The notes beneath the pieces were generated by a model. It searched no databases. It was given only the letters and a program-made list of their open reading frames with translations, and was not told the origin of the DNA. From PALSA-607 sp036510735 (lineage in GTDB: Bacteria; Actinomycetota; Actinomycetes; Acidothermales; Acidothermaceae), in contig DATCDK010000072.1 of the NCBI GenBank assembly GCA_036510735.1, forward strand, positions 1 through 19,474: DNA of 19,474 nt, written 5' to 3'. Of this stretch, positions 6,901 through 13,445 are shown one piece after another. The position numbers and the translations under genes were made by a program. Every line of letters starts with the position of its first letter. Position 1 is the stretch's first letter.

Positions 6901-9310
6901 CAACTACTTCGCCGGCTCCATCGATGAGGCAGCCGTCTACACCAGCGAGGTGTCGGCCGCGCAAGTCGCCGACCAGTTCGCCAAGGGCAACGGTGCAGCG
7001 AATGTTGCGCCCACGGCGTCGTTCACGTCATCGGCGAACAACCTGATCGCCAGCTTCGATGCCACGGGCTCCAAGGACATCGACGGCACCATTGCGTCGT
7101 ACGCGTGGACCTTCGGTGACGGCACCACGGGCACCGGCGTCAAGCCGACCCACACCTACGCAACTGGTGGCACCTACAACGTGACGTTGACTGTCACCGA
7201 CAACTCGGGTGCGACCGGTACCGTCACGAACCCGATCACGGTCTCCGCGGCGAACATCCTGCCGACGGCATCGTTCACGGCGACGTCGAGCAACTTCACC
7301 GCAACCTTCAACGCGAGTGGATCGAAGGACACCGACGGCACCATCGTGTCGTACGCGTGGAACTTCGGTGACAACGCCACGGGTACCGGCGTCAACCCGA
7401 GCCACACGTACGCGGCCGGCAACACCTACCTCGTCACGTTGACGGTGACCGACGACAAGGGCGGCACCGGCACGATGCAGCAAAGCGTCACCGTCTCCAA
7501 CGCGCCGCCGACTGCAGCATTCACATCGGCTGCGGCGGGCCTGACTGCAAGCTTCAACGGTGGAGGCTCCGTCGACAGCGACGGTTCTATCTCGTCGTAC
7601 GCATGGACGTTCGGTGACGGATCGACTGGCACCGGCGCGACGCCGAACCACACCTACGCAACGGGCGCTACTTACAACGTCACCTTGACTGTCACCGACA
7701 ACCAGGGCGCGACCGGTACGGTCACGAAGCCCGTCACCGTCTCGCAGGGTGCGGTCACACCGTTCGCCACCGACTCGTTCGCTCGCACGGTGACGGGCGG
7801 TTGGGGCAACGCTGACACTGGCGGCGCATACACGGTCACCGGCGGAGCCACCAACTTCTCCGTCGGGGGCGGCACCGGCGTCATCAAGCTGGCGACGGCG
7901 GGTAGCGGCCCGACCGCAGCGCTCGCAGGCGTGTCGTCAACCGACACCGAAGTTCGCGTCGGGGTTGCGCTGAACGAGGCGCAGACCGGCGGCGGCACCT
8001 ACGTCTCCGTGGTCGGCCGGCGCATCAGCGCAACGACCGACTACCGGGTCAAGCTGAAGTACGCCTCGACCGGTGTCGTCACCGAGGTTCTCGAGCAAGT
8101 GACGAACAACGTCGAAACCGCGCTGAAGTCGGTTGTCGTGCCGGGTGTTACTTACACGCCAGGCATGCTGCTCGACGTGCGACTGCAGGTGACGGGCACG
8201 TCACCCACGACCCTCAACTCGATGGTCTGGGCGAACGGCACGACGCAGCCAGCAGCATGGCAGGCAACCGCCACCGACAGCACGGCCGGCCTGCAAGTCG
8301 GCGGCGCTGTCTCGCTCATCACCTACCTGTCGGGTAGCGCAACCAACGCTCCCGAGAACGCATCGTTCAGCTCCTACTGGGCTGGTCCGACCCACGTCAG
8401 CGGCACCAACACTCCGCCGACCGCGGCGTTCAGCTCATCCTCGTCCAACTTGATTGCAAGCTTCAACGCAGGAGCCTCCAGCGACAGCGACGGCACCATC
8501 GCGTCGTACGCATGGAACTTCGGCGATGGCTCGACGGGCACGGGCATTGCACCGACCCACACGTACGCAACCGGCAACACGTACAGCGTCACCCTGACCG
8601 TCACTGACAACCAGGGGGCGACTGGCACGGTCACGAACCCGATCACGGTCACCGCGGCAGGCGGAATCACGCCCTTCGCGACCGACTCGTTCGGCCGCAC
8701 GGTGGCCAGCGGTTGGGGCACGGCTGACAGCGGCGGCGCGTGGACGATCTCGGGTGGAGCTGCCAACTTCTCCGTCGGCGGCGGCACCGGAAACATCAAC
8801 CTGGCAACGGCAGGCATGAGTGCGTCGTCTGCGCTGACCTCAGTGACGTCGACCGACACAGAAGTGCGGGCCGGGGTTGCGCTGAACGAGGCACAGACCG
8901 GCGGCGGCACCTACGTCTCCGTGATCGGCCGGCGCATCAGCTCGACCAGCGACTACCGGGTCAAGCTGAAGTTCGCGTCGACCGGCGTGGTGACCGAAGT
9001 GCTCGAGTCGGTCGTCGGAGGCACCGAAACGGGGCTGAAGACGGTCGTCGTTCCCGGCGTCACTTACGCGCCGGGCATGGTGCTCAACGTTCGACTGCAA
9101 GTCACCGGCACGTCGCCGACGACCCTGAGCTCGATGGTCTGGGCTGCCGGTACGACGCAGCCGACCACCTGGCAGGCGACCACGACCGACAGCACCTCGA
9201 TCCTGCAGGTCGCCGGCGCGGTTGGGGTGCTGGCCTACTTGTCCGGCAGCGCGACCAACGCACCTGAGACGGCATCGTTCAGCACCTTCTGGGCCGGTCC
9301 GACCCACTAG
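3932..9310 (+). CDS. Giant secreted beta-propeller / FN3 / LamG / PKD surface protein
   Basis: The 1792-residue protein begins with a signal peptide (basic MQVSSRTGRR, hydrophobic core, ARA cleavage site at about residue 35). Domains in order: a DUF5122-like propeller of VYVGG-type blades (about 45-450); an FN3-like domain (450-552); two LamG/concanavalin-A-like domains, each opening with an NxYWRL motif (about 551-789 and 790-1024); three PKD domains with YAWxFGDG (about 1025-1273); a jelly-roll-like domain starting TPFATDSF (1275-1488); a fourth PKD (1489-1578); and a second copy of the jelly-roll domain (1578-1792). The last blade carries C318-H319 and H337-x-H339-Y-C341, which may form a disulfide or metal site. 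There is no LPXTG, C-terminal membrane helix or S-layer anchor, and the protein ends flush with its last domain. PKD and LamG domains usually mediate protein or glycan contacts, so a matrix adhesin or polysaccharide-binding role is inferred. No enzymatic catalytic motif was recognised. Confidence 0.9.
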   Translation: MQVSSRTGRRSISAALTLVLVGSWLAIANSHSARADTAPPDPTTPVTVSADSLPTTQIDGVVWSQAIVGNTVYAGGSFANARPAGSAAGTNLTPRANMLSYDITTGALNTTFAPNPNAQVEAVTASPDGSRVYIGGDFTTSSGVNRYRIAAYNATTGALITTFAPVLNGGVRAIVATNTTVYVGGAFTTANGNTRSKLAAFSATDGSLLSWAPSANDGVQAMVMAPDQSKIIVGGAFTQISGAAEYGMAAIDPITGATLPWAADATVKDAGANAAIDTLSTDGTNIYGGGFVFGSGGNLEGVFAADPSTGAIKWIEDCHGDTYSTYSDGNAMYEVGHQHYCDDVPNGFSQNNPWVLHRSQAFSTAVAGTLLHNTQSAYADFGGTPAPEQLDWYPTLTLGTYTGQKQAAWNVTGNGQYVVEGGEFPTVNGVGQQGLARFAVRAIAPNKMGPMVTGSSFVPTITSITSGTARVAFQANWDQDNTALTYKVVRDSNTAHPVFTTTVNSTFFNRPMLGFTDTGLVNGQSYKYRLYVTDPLGNQVAGDTVLFTPTANTVSPYAQAVINDAPNTYWRLGEASGTQAYDWAGFSDGTVGAGITRGTPGAINGDANTASTFNGTSTAIVTHPLSQVAPTSFSVEGWFQTTSAGGRIVGFGDTASATSGDADRTVYIDKNGRVAFGVISGTTVTGAKSTITSSAAFNDGQWHYFVASLGSGGMSLSIDSKQVAQNASVTSAVAYQGWWRLGGDTLNGFSNRPSNTNFNGSLDDVAFYSTPLTTAQIANHYNASGRTAAGSRPTDTYGAAIYDSSPNLYWRLDESSGTVAHDVTPNGNNGNYSGGVTFGTAGAITGTTDTAVTMNGTNGLVSTTSAVPGPTVYSEDLWFKTTTTTGGKLIGFGSSATGNSGSYDRHVYMLNNGQLSFGTYTGVTNVITSSTSYNDGKWHQMVATQASDGMKLYVDGALVASGAVTGSQAYNGFWRVGGDNLASWPGQPTSNYFAGSIDEAAVYTSEVSAAQVADQFAKGNGAANVAPTASFTSSANNLIASFDATGSKDIDGTIASYAWTFGDGTTGTGVKPTHTYATGGTYNVTLTVTDNSGATGTVTNPITVSAANILPTASFTATSSNFTATFNASGSKDTDGTIVSYAWNFGDNATGTGVNPSHTYAAGNTYLVTLTVTDDKGGTGTMQQSVTVSNAPPTAAFTSAAAGLTASFNGGGSVDSDGSISSYAWTFGDGSTGTGATPNHTYATGATYNVTLTVTDNQGATGTVTKPVTVSQGAVTPFATDSFARTVTGGWGNADTGGAYTVTGGATNFSVGGGTGVIKLATAGSGPTAALAGVSSTDTEVRVGVALNEAQTGGGTYVSVVGRRISATTDYRVKLKYASTGVVTEVLEQVTNNVETALKSVVVPGVTYTPGMLLDVRLQVTGTSPTTLNSMVWANGTTQPAAWQATATDSTAGLQVGGAVSLITYLSGSATNAPENASFSSYWAGPTHVSGTNTPPTAAFSSSSSNLIASFNAGASSDSDGTIASYAWNFGDGSTGTGIAPTHTYATGNTYSVTLTVTDNQGATGTVTNPITVTAAGGITPFATDSFGRTVASGWGTADSGGAWTISGGAANFSVGGGTGNINLATAGMSASSALTSVTSTDTEVRAGVALNEAQTGGGTYVSVIGRRISSTSDYRVKLKFASTGVVTEVLESVVGGTETGLKTVVVPGVTYAPGMVLNVRLQVTGTSPTTLSSMVWAAGTTQPTTWQATTTDSTSILQVAGAVGVLAYLSGSATNAPETASFSTFWAGPTH
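7505..9307 (+). repeat. Tandem duplication of a PKD + jelly-roll module inside the giant gene
   Basis: The module at about 7505-8395 recurs at about 8414-9307. The offset is 909 bases in the PKD part and 912 bases in the jelly-roll part, all whole codons. Long stretches match at the DNA level, for example around 7968-8030 and 8880-8942. Both copies end in codons for WAGPTH, the second directly before the stop. Confidence 0.8.
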
Positions 9311-9388
9311 TTCTGATCCAGCCGAATGTCATCGCGTGATTGGATATTCCTTGTGACGTCACCGAGCCACGCCGCACCAGCCGGTCCA

Positions 9389-9427
9389 ACCACCGACAGC
9401 CTGACCCACCGTCAGGCTGCCGGTGGT
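9389..9427 (+). terminator. Strong hairpin after the giant gene (terminator or attenuator)
   Basis: ACCACCGACAGCCTGAC (9389-9405) pairs with GTCAGGCTGCCGGTGGT (9411-9427) at 16 of 17 positions around a CCACC loop. It lies 79 bases after the giant gene's stop and has no T-run. It probably ends or reduces the giant transcript before the glycosyltransferases, or protects its 3' end. It lies inside the longest possible reading frame of the next gene, which argues for a later start of that gene. Confidence 0.7.
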
Positions 9428-9451
9428 GCACCACCCCTTAGCCCAGCAGCG

Positions 9452-10381
9452 GTGAGCCCAGCAGCGGCTGTCGTCGTCGCAGTACTGACCTACCGAAGGC
9501 CCGCCGAGCTCGCCGTCCTGCTGCCTGAGCTTTCCCGCCAGGCGAGCGGTCGGCCGGCGATCCGGGTGCTGGTCATCGACAACGATCCGGCCGCGAGCGG
9601 CGAAGCAGTCGTGGCCGCCGCGAACGATCCGGCGGTGCGCTACGTGCACGAGCCGCGGCCAGGTATCGCGGCCGCCCGCAACCGGGCGCTCGACGAAGCC
9701 GCCAGCTACGACTTACTGATCTTCATCGATGACGACGAGTGGCCGAATCCGACGTGGCTTCAGTCGCTGCTCGAAGTCCATGACCGGACGTCGAGCGCGG
9801 CCGTCGTTGGTCCGGTGATTTCGGAGTATGCGGCCGAGCCCGATCCGTGGATCAAGGCCGGACGGTTCTTCGACCGGCGGCGGCTGCCGTCTGGAACGCA
9901 AATCGAGGTGGCCGCCACCAACAACTTGCTGCTCGACCTTCGTCAGGTGCGGGCGTTCGGGCTGCGCTTCGACGAGGCGCTTGGTCTGAGCGGTGGCTCC
10001 GACACCTTGTTCACCCGCGAACTGCACCACCGCGGCGGCATGCTCGTGTGGTGTGACGAAGCGATCGTCGTCGACAAGGTGCCCATCGAACGCCTGACCC
10101 GCCGATGGGTACTGCTGCGTGCGTTGCGAAGTGGCAACTCATGGAGCCGGACGTCGATCAAGCTCTCTCCTTCGGTTGTCGACCGGTCTTTGGTGCGAAT
10201 CCGGCTGACTGGCCGTGGTCTGTTGCGCACGGTGTCAGGTACTTCGCAATACTGCGTCGGGTTCGTGGCCCGCAACACGGCCAGCCGCGCACGAGGCTTG
10301 CGTACCGCCGCGCGTGGCATCGGCATGGTGAGCGGTGCGTACGGGTACGCCTACAGCGAGTACCGCCGGCGTCCATCATGA
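9452..10381 (+). CDS. Glycosyltransferase family 2
   Basis: This is a GT-A fold enzyme of 309 residues from the GTG at 9452. It opens with VVVAVLTYRRP, continues with VLVIDNDP, and has the metal/nucleotide-sugar motif IDDDEWP followed by a region with GGSDTLF. These are typical of family 2 transferases acting on cytoplasmic lipid-linked glycans; donor and acceptor are unknown. The frame stays open to an ATG at 9326, but those extra 42 codons have much lower G/C at third positions, add no family sequence and contain the 9389-9427 hairpin. Neither start has a clear ribosome-binding site, so the start is uncertain. The TGA overlaps the ATG of the next GT gene (ATGA), indicating coupling. A 15-bp tandem repeat (9440-9469) covers the proposed start. 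Confidence 0.88.
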   Translation: MSPAAAVVVAVLTYRRPAELAVLLPELSRQASGRPAIRVLVIDNDPAASGEAVVAAANDPAVRYVHEPRPGIAAARNRALDEAASYDLLIFIDDDEWPNPTWLQSLLEVHDRTSSAAVVGPVISEYAAEPDPWIKAGRFFDRRRLPSGTQIEVAATNNLLLDLRQVRAFGLRFDEALGLSGGSDTLFTRELHHRGGMLVWCDEAIVVDKVPIERLTRRWVLLRALRSGNSWSRTSIKLSPSVVDRSLVRIRLTGRGLLRTVSGTSQYCVGFVARNTASRARGLRTAARGIGMVSGAYGYAYSEYRRRPS

Positions 10382-11268
10382 GTTCGGGCCTGTTCACGAT
10401 CGTGGTGCCTGCCCACAACGAGGAAGCAGTCATCGAACGCTCCCTGCGCACCCTTTGCAACCAGGTCACCACGTGTGTGCTCGACATCATGGTGGTGTGC
10501 AATGGTTGCAGTGACCGCACCGCCGACATCGTGCGCGCGCACGCGGCCGCCGACCCGCGGATTCGGCTCGTCGAGATAGCACAAGGATCGAAGCCCGCGG
10601 CGATCCGGGCAGGATTCGCGGCCGTCTCCGCCAGCGCCGCGTTCGTCGCCGTGGTCGATGCTGATGTCGTTCTCAGCACCGATGCGATCGAGGGCTTGGC
10701 CACGGCGCTCGAGGGCCCGCTGCCGCTCATTGGGGCACCCCAGATCGACGTCGACCTCACCGGCTGCAGTCGTGCCGTGCGTCGCTACTACGCGGTGTGG
10801 TTGTCGCAGCCGTACATCACCGCTGGAGTGATCGGTGCCGGCGTGTTCGTGGTCAACTCCGCAGGGCTGGAGCGCATCACCGCGCTGCCCGACACGATGG
10901 CCGACGACACATGGGCGCGCGCACAATTCGCTCGCGCCGAGCGGGTGACGAGTGCAGGAACGTTCACCGTCTTTCCGCCCCGCACGCTACGACCCCACTT
11001 ACGGCGGCGCGCTCGCATCGTTATCGGCACGCGACAGGTCGCGGCGATGCGCAAAGCAGCCTCGGGGCGCTGGCCCGACGCGCACATCACGCCTACGACC
11101 ACCGGCGCGATCCCGAAGTCGCGGCTCGCTCGGGCCACCAGCGCCGACCAGCTCACCTACTGGGCCATCCAAAAGTCCGCCGATCTGCTCGCCACGTGGC
11201 GAATCATGCGTGGGCGAACCGGATGGGTCACCGACGTCACGTCACGCGTCAGCGAGCCAACGTCGTAA
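10378..11268 (+). CDS. Glycosyltransferase family 2
   Basis: The 296-residue GT-A enzyme opens with FTIVVPAHNEE (6-16). The nucleotide-binding loop is VVCNGCSDRT (39-48), the DXD motif is D94-A-D96, and a later acidic pair D176-D177 is a candidate catalytic base region. No membrane-spanning synthase domain follows, so it is a single-sugar transferase rather than a processive synthase. The ATG at 10378 overlaps the previous stop by 4 bases, so the two GTs are translationally coupled. The gene ends 6 bases from the end of the convergent flippase gene, with no terminator visible between them. The sugar is unknown. Confidence 0.9.
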   Translation: MSSGLFTIVVPAHNEEAVIERSLRTLCNQVTTCVLDIMVVCNGCSDRTADIVRAHAAADPRIRLVEIAQGSKPAAIRAGFAAVSASAAFVAVVDADVVLSTDAIEGLATALEGPLPLIGAPQIDVDLTGCSRAVRRYYAVWLSQPYITAGVIGAGVFVVNSAGLERITALPDTMADDTWARAQFARAERVTSAGTFTVFPPRTLRPHLRRRARIVIGTRQVAAMRKAASGRWPDAHITPTTTGAIPKSRLARATSADQLTYWAIQKSADLLATWRIMRGRTGWVTDVTSRVSEPTS

Positions 11269-11274
11269 GTCGTG

Positions 11275-13221
11275 CTACGGCTGCCTGGTGAACAGCAGCT
11301 GGACCTGCGGCGCGCGGTGCCGCGGCTTCGGCTTCGGCTTCGGCTTCGCCCGACCGATCGAGCGCCGCACGAAGAACTGGATCATCTGGGCGTCGTCACG
11401 CACGGCCGGCACCGCGACGATCAGCACGGCAACGTAGGCGATCGCGAGGCCGCCGGCGACCGCGAGCTGCGCGATCGGTTGGCTGACTAGCAGCGTGCCA
11501 AGGAACGCCACAACTCCACACGGCGCGCTGACGAGGAACAGCGACCGGAAGGCGTTGCGGAAGAGCATCCGACTGTCGACGTGAGCGGCACGGCCGACCC
11601 ACCACAGCGAGATCGCCCAGTCCAAGAAGTACGCGATCGAGGCGCCGATGGCGACACCCTTCGGTCCCCATGGCAAGCCGGCCAGGATGATGCCGATCAT
11701 GAACGGCCGCGTCACGAGGTACTGCTTGAACTGCTGACCGGTCTTGCCGCGCGACAGGAAGATCCAGTAGGAGATCTGCGAGATCGACCGGAAGACGCCA
11801 CCGATCGACAGCAGCGCGAAGATCGGCGCGACGCCGCTCCACTTGGGTCCGAAGAGCACCGCGACCAGCGGGTGAGCCAGCGCTGCACACATCGCGAACA
11901 CCGTGGCCGTCAGGTAGCACCCGACCAGCTGCGCCTTCTTCAAGTAGCGCGCGTAGACCACGTCGTCTTCTTGCACCCGCGACAGGACCGGCAATGCGAC
12001 GCGCGTGAGTGGGGCGTTGATCTGCGCGAGCGGGGTCATCAGCAACTGGTACGCCCGGCTGTACAGACCCAACGGCCCGGCGCCCCAGTAGGCACCGATC
12101 GCGACGTTGTCGATGTTCTTGGTCGCGTAGTTGATCATCTGCGTACCGAGCACCCCGCCACCGAAGCGGAAGAAGCGGGTGATCGACACTGATCGCCGAG
12201 GGAGCCCGGGACGCCAGCGGCAGACGGCCATGTTGAAGGTCAGCGTCATGACGGCGACGACGATCTGCTGCACGACAATCGCCCAGTAGCCACCGCCGAG
12301 GGCAGCAACCGTGATCGCCGCCGCAATGCCGAGAGCCTGCGCGCCGATGTCGGCGAACGCGAGCGCCTTGAAACGCAGGCTGCGACTGAGTTCGGCGTTG
12401 AACTGCGTGTTGACGCCACTGATGATCAGCACCCACGCGAGCGAAAAGATGATCGGCGCCAGCTTGTGCTCGCCGTACAGACGCGAAATCAGTGGCGTGC
12501 ACAGCAAGATGACGAGCGCGCCCGCACATCCGATGCCGACGTTCACCCAGAAGAGATTCGACCGTTCGGCATTGTTCAGCGTCTTCGCCTGAATCGCTGC
12601 CGACGACAAGCCAAAGTCACGCAGGATGTCGGCCACGCCGACGATCGCTGTCACCATCGCGACAATGCCGAAGTCGGACGGCGTGAGCAGCCGCGCCAGC
12701 ACGACGAGAGAGCAGAACTGCAACACGAACCGCACGCCCTGCATCGCCAAGGTGATGCTGGTGCCCCGGGCGGCCGCGTTGCCGAGGCCACCGGCCGGCT
12801 TCTCCATCGGCTCGTCGACGAGGTCGCTGGCCGGCTCGTCGATCGAGTCGACGTCTTCGGGCACTTCGAACGGGTCGTGGCGCGAGGGGTCGAGCGGATC
12901 GGGAAGATCAAGGAAATCGGTCATCGGCGGAATCGATTGGGTGTCGCCGTAGTCGAGGAGCATCTCGGTGAAGACCTCGGTGAGCACCGCGACATCACCG
13001 GACGACGACTCGCTGCCATGGGCGTTGCTGCCGGACCCGTTGCTGCCGGACCCGTTGCTGGAGCCGTTGCTGCCGGACCCGTTGCTGGAGCCGTCGCTGC
13101 CCGACAGGGCCTGGCCCTCATGGGTCAGGTCGTTGGCGTAATACGCCGTGAACGGGAGGCGGAAATCGGGCAGCGGGAGGTACCAATCGGGGTGCACGCC
13201 AAACGGGGCTTCGTCCAACAC
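11275..13221 (-). CDS. Wzx-like polysaccharide flippase (MOP superfamily) with disordered N-terminal extension
   Basis: The 648-residue protein has a membrane domain of about 480 residues, from about 150 on. It shows the pattern of lipopolysaccharide/teichuronic flippases of the MOP superfamily, such as ARLLTPSDFGIVAM near the first helix and a mid-protein GPLGLYSRAYQL motif. It should move the undecaprenyl-linked repeat unit across the membrane. Ahead of this lie about 149 extra residues: a Pro/aromatic start, a Ser-Gly-Asn repeat (40-75) and an acidic Asp/Pro stretch (about 104-140). The extension looks real: the GTG at 13221 has GAGGGGGG at 13226-13233 four bases upstream and an in-frame TAG at 13222-13224. 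Internal ATGs at 12924 and 12807 lack good ribosome-binding sites. The tail has (Lys-Pro)4 near the C-terminus. It is transcribed alone. Confidence 0.9.
   Translation of the reverse strand: MLDEAPFGVHPDWYLPLPDFRLPFTAYYANDLTHEGQALSGSDGSSNGSGSNGSSNGSGSNGSGSNAHGSESSSGDVAVLTEVFTEMLLDYGDTQSIPPMTDFLDLPDPLDPSRHDPFEVPEDVDSIDEPASDLVDEPMEKPAGGLGNAAARGTSITLAMQGVRFVLQFCSLVVLARLLTPSDFGIVAMVTAIVGVADILRDFGLSSAAIQAKTLNNAERSNLFWVNVGIGCAGALVILLCTPLISRLYGEHKLAPIIFSLAWVLIISGVNTQFNAELSRSLRFKALAFADIGAQALGIAAAITVAALGGGYWAIVVQQIVVAVMTLTFNMAVCRWRPGLPRRSVSITRFFRFGGGVLGTQMINYATKNIDNVAIGAYWGAGPLGLYSRAYQLLMTPLAQINAPLTRVALPVLSRVQEDDVVYARYLKKAQLVGCYLTATVFAMCAALAHPLVAVLFGPKWSGVAPIFALLSIGGVFRSISQISYWIFLSRGKTGQQFKQYLVTRPFMIGIILAGLPWGPKGVAIGASIAYFLDWAISLWWVGRAAHVDSRMLFRNAFRSLFLVSAPCGVVAFLGTLLVSQPIAQLAVAGGLAIAYVAVLIVAVPAVRDDAQMIQFFVRRSIGRAKPKPKPKPRHRAPQVQLLFTRQP
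11324..11347 (-). repeat. Four tandem GGCTTC hexamers encoding (Lys-Pro)4
   Basis: Four exact copies of GGCTTC on the plus strand encode alternating Lys-Pro in the cytoplasmic C-terminal tail of the flippase. Whole-repeat gain or loss would stay in frame and change only the tail length. Confidence 0.8.
13022..13099 (-). repeat. 15/12-base tandem repeats encoding Ser-Asn-Gly-Ser-Gly units
   Basis: CCGGACCCGTTGCTG occurs exactly at 13031-13045, 13046-13060 and 13073-13087. Shorter 12-base variants (GAGCCGTTGCTG, GAGCCGTCGCTG) lie at 13061-13072 and 13088-13099. All units are multiples of three and encode the Gly-Ser-Asn linker of the flippase extension. Confidence 0.85.
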
Positions 13222-13445
13222 CTAGCCCCCCTCGCCACCGCAACCGCGCACTCGCCACGCTCGACCGAACCTAGCCAAGCGTACCGGAGCACGCGTGGCG
13301 CAAAGGCAGCTTCGACCGGATTGGCCACCCGCCGATAGGCGCAAACTTAAGGCCCATTCAGCTCTGGCTTAAGGCCGACTTGGGCGCTGAGTTCACCCGT
13401 CCGAACGAGCCATTCTGGCCTGGTACTCAGGCGATTTGCCCTACC
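13222..13445. promoter_or_regulatory. Divergent control region between flippase and Wzz-like gene
   Basis: These 224 bases have no gene. The flippase ribosome-binding site is at 13226-13233 on the minus strand. TAGGTT (13273-13268, minus) is a possible flippase -10 box without a good -35. Two exact CTTAAGGCC repeats lie at 13346-13354 and 13368-13376, and GCCATTCTGG at 13410-13419 resembles the repeats at 3741-3778. The ATG at 13446 has no visible ribosome-binding site, so a leaderless transcript is possible. Confidence 0.5.
13346..13376. repeat. Two exact CTTAAGGCC direct repeats (possible operator)
   Basis: CTTAAGGCC at 13346-13354 and 13368-13376 are spaced 22 bases apart, about two helical turns. 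The first continues as CATTCAGC, resembling the GTTA(A/G)GCCATT(T/C)GG repeats in the other divergent region. They may be a shared operator of the locus. Confidence 0.42.
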
